Below are positions 27,041 through 34,195 of a stretch of 34,195 nucleotides of DNA, piece after piece. Below the pieces are notes generated by a model, which was not told the DNA's origin, did not search any database, and worked only from the letters and a program-made list of their open reading frames with translations. How positions within the stretch are numbered: the stretch's first letter is position 1; the number at the start of each line of letters is the position of its first letter. Made by a program: the position numbers and the translations under genes. The DNA comes from Bacteroidales bacterium (GTDB lineage Bacteria > Bacteroidota > Bacteroidia > Bacteroidales > PUMT01). The stretch spans positions 1 to 34,195 of the forward strand of contig SLGC01000382.1 of NCBI GenBank assembly GCA_007123885.1, written 5' to 3'.

Positions 27041-28915
27041 TTAACGAAGCAACTCTTTTGCCTGTTCCATGGTAATACGCCTGTCATTCTGATATGGTAC
27101 AATAAAGGCATCTGATATTCCCTGGGTTCTCAAATTAATGCGCATCCTGTCCGCTTCCTCAAAAGTATTAAAATTTCCCATAGAATAAACAAATAATCCA
27201 TCATTATTCCTATGGTAATCTACATTTTTGCTGCCGGCAAGGTTCTGCCAGTTCCGGAAAACTGCAGACGACACAATTTGCCTGAAAGCTCCGAGCTGTA
27301 TCTTGAATACCACGCCACTGGGATTAGTCACGGCGACATCAGGGCTATGGGATGTGGATGCAGACCGGGCCGGGATTGCGGCAGCGGCATCCGGTGACTG
27401 TCGTGCGGGCCGGCCAGTGTTGCCATCCGGGGACTGTGGGTCCGGACTGTTAGCGGCCATGGTTGCAACAGTATCCTGCCTCCCTGCACGCTCGATCTGA
27501 CGGGCTCTTGAAACAGGCATCTTTAAACCATTGTTGTATGCCACTATAAAGGCATCGGAAAATCCCTGCCGGTTAACATCCATCAACGCCTTTTCGGCAT
27601 CCGGCAATGACCTGAAGACTCCGGTAAAGTAACGGATTGAACGATTGTCAGGTTCACGTTCGGACATAACAGGGTATAATCCACCGAATGTTCCCGGTGT
27701 CATTACCGAAGTGTAAATACCCAGCTGTATGCTGTAAACCATACCACCGGGCAGGGTAAAAGCCGAGGGCAGCGGATTGACGGATGAATAAGGGGTTTGA
27801 GGAAGAACAGAAAAACCAAAATCAATAAGTGTGGCCGGATGATCCGAATGTCCCGATAACCCGTCACCGGTTACCGGCGTGGTGCTGCCTGTAGGGCGTG
27901 AACGGGATAATGCCGTTGCGGGATCCAGGCGACCATCTGCACCAAGGGGAAATGAGGCTGTTGATCCGGCGGTGGCAACCTGTGGAGTATCGTATATTTC
28001 AAGGGCTTTTTCCAGCTCTTTGAATGCTTTTAACTCTTCGGTATATGCTCTCAGGATAAACCCTTCCAGGTATTTCTCACTGCGCAAGTCAACGGCTGTT
28101 TCTCTTAACCCTTTTGCCTGCCGGAAACCTTCACGGGCATATTCCTCATATTCAAGTCCCGACTTTAAAATCAGCGAATCGTTTATCTGACTGCGTCTGT
28201 TTTCCAGAAAGCTGGTGGCCGCCCTGTAGCGCAATGCATTGACTTCCTTGTAGATCTGCATTGCATCCAGTTTCATATTAAATGTTTTGGAAGATAGTTC
28301 ATCTATACGGCTGGTAATTCTTCTTCTTTCACGCCGGCGGGGATTGGAATCAAGAATATATCCCAATTGCTCTACCTCATTGTTTATATCGGATACTTCA
28401 TCCATAAGCTGATTGGCCTTTTGATAATCCTTTTCCAGATCCCTCGCCAGCAGCAGGTCGCGCTGCGACAGAAAGGAACCGACAGGTTGTCCCCCGATCT
28501 CCAGGAAACCGGGATTAACCATATCCTGCATAGATCTTTTTTCCCGGTCAGCTTTAATAGTTGATCCTGAGATCTGATTTCCGGAAGTCAGTCTGAGTTC
28601 TATCGCCCTTGCCTGTGAATAGAGGCTGTCTGCCTTGTTCTGAAATTTAATTGATTCTCTTTCGAGGGAAATAATCGCATCTGCAAGCTGTTCCCTTTTG
28701 GAATCATCACCTGTAAAGGCAATTTCCCTTCGTTTCTGGTTGGCTGTTCTTGTGAGTGAATCGGCACGTACCTGGAAGCGCAGAGCCTGGTTGATGTAAT
28801 CAGCATATTGCTGTTCCATTGCCGTTTCTGAAACACCATCAGACTGCTGGGCGAAAAGGGTGCTTAATCCTGAAGGTAAAAAAGCAAAAAGGATGATAAA
28901 AAGGAACTTATTCAT
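27041..28915 (-). CDS. Exported protein with C-terminal SPOR-type repeats
   Basis: GMVYSIQLGIYT...FRSLPDAEKALMDVNRQGFSDAFIVAYNNG and VVFKIQLGAFRQ...FNTFEEADRMRINLRTQGISDAFIVPYQND; signal peptide; coiled-coil N-terminal half. Confidence 0.85.
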   Translation of the reverse strand: MNKFLFIILFAFLPSGLSTLFAQQSDGVSETAMEQQYADYINQALRFQVRADSLTRTANQKRREIAFTGDDSKREQLADAIISLERESIKFQNKADSLYSQARAIELRLTSGNQISGSTIKADREKRSMQDMVNPGFLEIGGQPVGSFLSQRDLLLARDLEKDYQKANQLMDEVSDINNEVEQLGYILDSNPRRRERRRITSRIDELSSKTFNMKLDAMQIYKEVNALRYRAATSFLENRRSQINDSLILKSGLEYEEYAREGFRQAKGLRETAVDLRSEKYLEGFILRAYTEELKAFKELEKALEIYDTPQVATAGSTASFPLGADGRLDPATALSRSRPTGSTTPVTGDGLSGHSDHPATLIDFGFSVLPQTPYSSVNPLPSAFTLPGGMVYSIQLGIYTSVMTPGTFGGLYPVMSEREPDNRSIRYFTGVFRSLPDAEKALMDVNRQGFSDAFIVAYNNGLKMPVSRARQIERAGRQDTVATMAANSPDPQSPDGNTGRPARQSPDAAAAIPARSASTSHSPDVAVTNPSGVVFKIQLGAFRQIVSSAVFRNWQNLAGSKNVDYHRNNDGLFVYSMGNFNTFEEADRMRINLRTQGISDAFIVPYQNDRRITMEQAKELLR

Positions 28916-29391
28916 CGTATGTTCATGTTTTCAATGATTCCGGTTTAAAAATACTATAATAAATAAACAAAATCCAAAATTACCGCGATTCTTAATTAAC
29001 ACATTGTGAACCATGACCGGCATTGTCATGCTATCTGCAAATATTTAAGGCATTTCCGTTAGAAACAAAATCAGGCTCCTTCTGTTGAAAAATAATATAA
29101 ATTCATGGTTATAATATCCGGCCATCTTTCTATCTTTAGTAAAAAAATGGCTGGAACCGGACTATCCCGCACAAAAATATGGGAGTTTTAATACCGGTTT
29201 TTGCTTATCATCGTGATTTTTTTTGATCACACATGCCTTGAGGGCAAAGCCCGCCATGGTATTACCTCACCCGGGGGTTTTAACTAAATTTGCAGGGCTC
29301 CAAAAGATGAAATCCGGGAAAAGAATTCATTAACAAACCAGGAATGATCAGTATGAATATTTCTTTATGCTTTAAAAATTAAAAAACAGAC

Positions 29392-29856
29392 ATGGAAAAC
29401 AAACTTCAGAAAGGGGACAAGGCTCCCTCATTTTCATCGGTCGATACCGAAGGAAATGAAATTTCTCTCGAAAACCTGAGAGGTAAGAAAATTATACTTT
29501 ATTTTTACCCGAAAGATAACACACCCGGCTGCACGGCTGAAGCATGCAGTCTTCGTGATGGTTACGACAAATTGCTGGAGGCCGGTTTCACCGTGCTGGG
29601 TGTAAGTCCGGATAATGAAAAATCCCATGAAAAATTCCGCAGCAAATATCAGCTTCCTTTCCATCTGATCGCAGATCCGGAAAAAGAGCTGATAAGAAAA
29701 TACGGGGTCCTGGGGGAAAAGAAGATGTTCGGAAAGACTGTTGAAGGAGTAAAAAGGACCACTTTTGTAATAAATGAGGATGGAGTAATTGAACATATCA
29801 TCCCTAAAGTGGATACAAATAATCATGCATCACAAATACTGGCATTATATAATTAA
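29392..29856 (+). CDS. bcp: Thioredoxin-dependent thiol peroxidase (Bcp/PrxQ)
   Basis: [52 protein letters not shown]. Confidence 0.96.
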   Translation: MENKLQKGDKAPSFSSVDTEGNEISLENLRGKKIILYFYPKDNTPGCTAEACSLRDGYDKLLEAGFTVLGVSPDNEKSHEKFRSKYQLPFHLIADPEKELIRKYGVLGEKKMFGKTVEGVKRTTFVINEDGVIEHIIPKVDTNNHASQILALYN

Positions 29857-29867
29857 TTATCACATCA

Positions 29868-30917
29868 ATGGAAAAAGCAAAAAACGAAAAAAAGGAAATT
29901 CGGTCAACAACAATTAACCAGGAAAAACTGAAAGCATTGCAACTTACCCTTGACAGAATTGACAAGGAATATGGCAAAGGGACCATAATGAAGATGAGTG
30001 ATACGGCTATCGAAGATGTACCATCCATACCATCGGGGTCTATTGCCCTGGATATTGCCATTGGAGTGGGAGGTTTTCCCAGGGGCAGAGTTGTTGAAAT
30101 ATACGGTCCCGAATCTTCAGGTAAAACCACACTGGCCATACATGCAATTGCAGAAGCCCAAAAAGCAGGAGGTATTGCTGCATTTATTGATGCCGAGCAT
30201 GCCTTCGACCGCTTCTATGCAGAAAAACTGGGAGTGGATATGGAAAACCTGCTTATTTCGCAGCCTGACAATGGCGAGCAGGCACTCGAAATTACCGACC
30301 ACCTGATACGTTCGGGAGCCATCGATATTGTGGTAATTGATTCGGTAGCGGCACTGACCCCGAAATCGGAGATTGAAGGTGAAATGGGAGATTCAAAAAT
30401 GGGACTTCAGGCCAGGCTAATGTCACAGGCCCTGCGTAAACTGACTGCCAACATCAGCAAGACAAAAACATGCTGTATCTTCATTAACCAGCTCAGGGAG
30501 AAAATAGGTGTCATGTTTGGCAATCCCGAAACAACCACCGGTGGAAATGCCTTGAAATTTTATGCTTCGGTAAGGATAGATATCAGGAGGATCAGTCAGA
30601 TAAAAGAGGGTGATGAGGTACAGGGCAGCCGTACCAGGGTGAAAATAGTAAAGAATAAAATAGCTCCCCCTTTCAGAAAAGCCGAATTTGACATTATGTA
30701 TGGTGAGGGCATTTCCCGGAATGGTGAGATTATTGATCTTGGTGTTGACTTTAATATTATCAAAAAAAGCGGTTCATGGTTCAGCTATGGTGAAACCAGG
30801 CTTGGACAGGGACGGGATGCCGTCAAGCAGCTTATTGCCGATAACCCGGAACTTGCTGCAGAGCTTGACGCAAAGATCAGGGATGCTGTTATGCAGCCTA
30901 AAAAGAACGGATCCTGA
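29868..30917 (+). CDS. recA: Recombinase RecA
   Basis: [91 protein letters not shown]. Confidence 0.99.
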   Translation: MEKAKNEKKEIRSTTINQEKLKALQLTLDRIDKEYGKGTIMKMSDTAIEDVPSIPSGSIALDIAIGVGGFPRGRVVEIYGPESSGKTTLAIHAIAEAQKAGGIAAFIDAEHAFDRFYAEKLGVDMENLLISQPDNGEQALEITDHLIRSGAIDIVVIDSVAALTPKSEIEGEMGDSKMGLQARLMSQALRKLTANISKTKTCCIFINQLREKIGVMFGNPETTTGGNALKFYASVRIDIRRISQIKEGDEVQGSRTRVKIVKNKIAPPFRKAEFDIMYGEGISRNGEIIDLGVDFNIIKKSGSWFSYGETRLGQGRDAVKQLIADNPELAAELDAKIRDAVMQPKKNGS

Positions 30918-30964
30918 AAATCAAGGCCATTGTTATACAGGTAACTATTAAAATTATATGATCC

Positions 30965-33055
30965 ATGAACAGGTATATTTTTTTCCTGATTATTCCGGCT
31001 TTTTTTGTCCTGGGTGCCTGCCGTGTCGAAGGACCAGGTATAAATTATGATTTTTCCGGTGAGCTTACCCCACAAGAAATTGAAAGGGGAAGGCTTTCGC
31101 CTGAAATACTATGGAAATTCGCCAGACTGGGGGGTTCCCGTATCTCCCCGGACGAGAACCATGTTATCTACCAGGTTACAAGGTTTGATCATAATCACAA
31201 TGCAAGTATAACCGATATCAGTATCCTCGACCTGGAAACCGGTGATTCGCGAGTCCTGACAAACGGAAAGGGAAGAAATTTCAGCGGACGCTGGCATCCC
31301 GGCGGAGAGCGGATCGGCTACCTGAGTGACCGCGAAGACGATATCCAGCTTTGGGAAATGGCCCCGGACGGCAGCGGGATCAGAAGGGTATCATATATTG
31401 AAGGGGGCATAAGCAGCTTTGAATATTCCCCGGCAGGTGACTATATCTATTTCACCCGGCAGGTAAAACTTGACGAAACCCCGGAAGAAATGCATCCGGA
31501 CCTTCCACTGATAAATACCAGGATAGAAGATGAGCTTATGTACAGGCACTGGAGTTCATGGCATAATTATTCCTACAGCCATATTTTCATCGCACCTTAT
31601 GATGACGGAAACCTCGAAGAGGCCGTGGATATTATGGAAGGAGAGAAATATGATTCGCCGATGCCCCCCTTTTTCAATAATGCTGAAATTTCCTGGAGCA
31701 GTGATGGCATGATCATTGCCTATACCAGCAAAAAAATGGACCGCACTGAGTTTGCACAGAGCACCGATTCGGATATTTACCTTTATTATCTCGATACGGG
31801 CGAAACGGTCAACGTCACTTCCGGCAACAAGGGATATGACAAGTATCCTGTTTTCTCACCCGATGGTAATTACCTTGCCTGGCAAAGCATGGAAACCCCG
31901 GGATATGAATCCGATAAGGCCAGGCTTTTTATTTACGACCTTAATACAGGGGAAAAAACCTATCTTACAAGAGATTTTGAAGAAAATGCAGCCAATTTTG
32001 CCTGGAGTGACGACAGTGAGTATATATATTTTACCAGCGGCATAAATGCAACCTACCAGATATTCAGAGTCCATGTGCCGACAAGGGATATAAACCAAAT
32101 TACAGAAGGAAAGCACAATATTACATCCTTTGAGCTTCTCGGAAATACCCTGATCGCCGAAAAGATGTCAATGTCAATGGCAACGGAAATATTCAGGATC
32201 GACCCTGAAACAGGTGATGAAACCCGGATGACTTTTGCCAACCGTCACATATATGATAACCTCCAAATGGGGCATGTTGAAGAGAGGTGGGTAACGACCA
32301 CCGATAATAAGTCAATGCTGGTGTGGGTGATCTATCCGCCGGATTTTGACCCCGGCAAAACTTATCCTGCACTGCTTTATTGCCAGGGAGGTCCACAGAG
32401 CGCGGTGAGCCAGTTTTTTTCCTACCGGTGGAATTTCCAGATCATGGCAGCAAATGATTATATAATAGTGGCTCCTAACAGAAGGGGACTGCCAACTTTC
32501 GGACAGGAGTGGAACAGGCAGATTTCGGGCGACTGGGGCGGACAGGCTATGAGAGATTATATTTCGGCGATTGATGCACTGGCAGAAGAGCCGTTTATCG
32601 ATAGCGACAGGCTCGGCGCAGTGGGTGCAAGCTTTGGAGGGTATTCGGTTTTCCAGTTGGCTGGCACTCATGAAGGACGTTTTAAGGCTTTTATTTCCCA
32701 TAATGGTGTCTTCCATCTTGAAAGTATGTATGCTGCAACCGAGGAGACATTTTTCGTGAACCACGACCTTGACGGCCCCTACTGGGAACGGCCCAGACCG
32801 GTAAGTTATGATGAACATTCGCCCCACCTTTATGTCCAATACTGGGATACACCAATTCTGGTATATACCAGTGAAAGGGATTACAGGGTGCCTTATACCG
32901 AAGGTTTGCAGGCTTTCCATATTGCCCGGCTTATGGGCATACCGGCAAGACTGGTGCATTTTCCCGGCGAGGGGCACTGGGTACAGCAGCCACAGAACAG
33001 CATACTTTGGCAGAGGGAATTTTTCCGGTGGCTTGATGAATGGCTTAAAAAGTGA
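30965..33055 (+). CDS. S9-family prolyl oligopeptidase-like peptidase
   Basis: WD-type propeller (LSDREDDIQLWEM) and C-terminal hydrolase: GASFGGYSVF (Ser), GEGHWV (His). Confidence 0.93.
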   Translation: MNRYIFFLIIPAFFVLGACRVEGPGINYDFSGELTPQEIERGRLSPEILWKFARLGGSRISPDENHVIYQVTRFDHNHNASITDISILDLETGDSRVLTNGKGRNFSGRWHPGGERIGYLSDREDDIQLWEMAPDGSGIRRVSYIEGGISSFEYSPAGDYIYFTRQVKLDETPEEMHPDLPLINTRIEDELMYRHWSSWHNYSYSHIFIAPYDDGNLEEAVDIMEGEKYDSPMPPFFNNAEISWSSDGMIIAYTSKKMDRTEFAQSTDSDIYLYYLDTGETVNVTSGNKGYDKYPVFSPDGNYLAWQSMETPGYESDKARLFIYDLNTGEKTYLTRDFEENAANFAWSDDSEYIYFTSGINATYQIFRVHVPTRDINQITEGKHNITSFELLGNTLIAEKMSMSMATEIFRIDPETGDETRMTFANRHIYDNLQMGHVEERWVTTTDNKSMLVWVIYPPDFDPGKTYPALLYCQGGPQSAVSQFFSYRWNFQIMAANDYIIVAPNRRGLPTFGQEWNRQISGDWGGQAMRDYISAIDALAEEPFIDSDRLGAVGASFGGYSVFQLAGTHEGRFKAFISHNGVFHLESMYAATEETFFVNHDLDGPYWERPRPVSYDEHSPHLYVQYWDTPILVYTSERDYRVPYTEGLQAFHIARLMGIPARLVHFPGEGHWVQQPQNSILWQREFFRWLDEWLKK

Positions 33056-33074
33056 AAATCAATAAATACCAGGT

Positions 33075-33905
33075 ATGCAACATAATATACTCGTACCGAC
33101 CGATTTTTCTGACAATGCCCGGAATGCGCTCGATTATGCATTGCAACTCGCCAAAAAACTGGGTTCTACCATAACAGTATATCATGCATGCCAGATCCCC
33201 ACTTCCGGTATTCACCGACCGGCACCTTCCATAATCGAGCAGGAAAAACAGACTACTCTGCTGGAATGCCGAAGAAAACTCAAGTTGTTGTGTAAAAAGG
33301 CATCTGAAACCGGAACCGGCTGTTTTATTGAAATAAATATCGCACCGGTTCATGAAGGTATTATGGAAGTATCCAGGCAAACCGGCGCCGGTATGATCGT
33401 GATGGGTACCAGGGGAGGCGGTGGATTATCGAGATGGCTCCTGGGAAGTACAACTGCAGATATAATCCAGAATTCGCCGATACCTGTTCTCGCTATCCCC
33501 CGGAATGCCAGGTACCGTCACATCGAAAAGATAGTATTTGCAACCGATTACCACGACAGCGATTTCGGATTTGTCGGCGGACTGGTGCAGCTGGCCTCAG
33601 AATTAGGAGCAGAACTGAGCCTGCTTCACGTTCAGACTGAGTCGGGGGAATTCCGATCAGTCGCCCTGTTTGATTCCTTCAGGAATAAAATAAGAGACTT
33701 GTTTGATTATAAGGGAATCTCATTTCATCTTCTTGAAAATGAAGATGTTGTTAGTGGTATCAATAAGTTTGCCAATAATTATGAGGCTAACATAATAAGC
33801 ATGGCCACTTCAAGGAAAAGTCTTTTTGACAGGATCTTCAGCAAAAGCGTTACCAGGGAGATGGCCTATCTGACCAAAATTCCATTGCTGGCATTTCATT
33901 CCTGA
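33075..33905 (+). CDS. Universal stress protein (two USP domains)
   Basis: NILVPTDFSDNARNALDYALQLAKKLGSTITVYHA, IVMGTRGGGGLSRWLLGSTTADIIQNSPIPVLAIP; second domain IVFATDYHDSDFGFVGGLVQLASELGAELSLLHV. Confidence 0.95.
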   Translation: MQHNILVPTDFSDNARNALDYALQLAKKLGSTITVYHACQIPTSGIHRPAPSIIEQEKQTTLLECRRKLKLLCKKASETGTGCFIEINIAPVHEGIMEVSRQTGAGMIVMGTRGGGGLSRWLLGSTTADIIQNSPIPVLAIPRNARYRHIEKIVFATDYHDSDFGFVGGLVQLASELGAELSLLHVQTESGEFRSVALFDSFRNKIRDLFDYKGISFHLLENEDVVSGINKFANNYEANIISMATSRKSLFDRIFSKSVTREMAYLTKIPLLAFHS

Positions 33906-33954
33906 AGTGCCTCCTGATCGAGTTACTTGTCATTACAATGATTTTAAGAATATT

Positions 33955-34017
33955 CTCCTGTAAAAAACAAAAAGTCAAAATTTTGTTCAAAAATTACAAA
34001 ATTTTGACTTACAGGAG
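33955..34017. repeat. Large inverted repeat / hairpin downstream of the USP gene
   Basis: CTCCTGTAA (33955-33963) / TTACAGGAG (34009-34017) and AGTCAAAATTTTGT (33973-33986) / ACAAAATTTTGACT (33996-34009). Confidence 0.85.
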
Positions 34018-34159
34018 GAACCGCTTCGCTTTAACATAAAATTTTTTCATCTGGTCTGTGTGTAATTTAGCTGAAAAAAATTTGACCTGAAGGTCGATTT
34101 TCCATGCAATACATTGCTCTATGTAGGTTTTTCAACTGATGGAAAATTCATGTACATTT

Positions 34160-34192
34160 CTCCTGTAAAAACAAGAGTCAAAATTTCGTGAA
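34160..34192 (+). repeat. Second copy of the left arm of the 33955 repeat, cut by the window end
   Basis: CTCCTGTAAAAACAAGAGTCAAAATTTCGTGAA versus CTCCTGTAAAAAACAAAAAGTCAAAATTTTGTTCAA. Confidence 0.75.
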
Positions 34193-34195
34193 GAA

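Noticed and set aside
29285-29292. TAAATTTG as a promoter -7 box for bcp
   Set aside because: No matching -33 TTTG at the right spacing and about 100 bp from the ATG; too weak to list as a feature.
32312-32977. 221-aa minus-strand ORF inside the S9 peptidase gene
   Set aside because: Fully antisense to a gene with intact catalytic motifs; no motif support.

Overview
Bacteroidota-type chromosomal window. Most calls come from conserved motifs read in the supplied translations; no database search was possible. Left end: a partial BlaR1-like and a BlaI/MecI-like pair divergent from a Ser-type sulfatase, with two identical-architecture TACTA-N6-TAGTA operators in the intergenic region. 2.8-5.4 kb: an exported O-methyltransferase-like protein and a transglutaminase-like protein. 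5.5-12.9 kb: a minus-strand run of four exported repeat/adhesion-type proteins (LPP20-like, PEGA, FN3+FISUMP, WG-repeat). 13.1-16.0 kb: a beta-propeller glycosidase-like protein and a BNR/sialidase-like protein. 16.3-18.2 kb: a CHASE-domain histidine kinase. 18.2-22.9 kb: an accessory, repeat-bearing, AT-richer region with an orphan ORF lacking a normal start, a sulfatase C-terminal remnant, an intact Cys-type sulfatase, a lipoprotein stub, a dense cluster of nested palindromes, a tRNA-Pro 3'-end duplication, and tRNA-Pro(TGG) and tRNA-Ser(GCT). 23.0-33.9 kb: mostly core genes (SagB-like oxidoreductase, DUF6340-like lipoprotein, floA-nfeD-clpS, SPOR protein, bcp, recA, S9 peptidase, universal stress protein). 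Right edge: a repeated palindromic element that starts again before the window ends. Most worth follow-up: the BlaI-type operators apparently controlling a sulfatase, the tRNA-Pro-adjacent palindrome cluster with a second copy bracketing the sulfatase region, and the four-gene surface-protein cluster.
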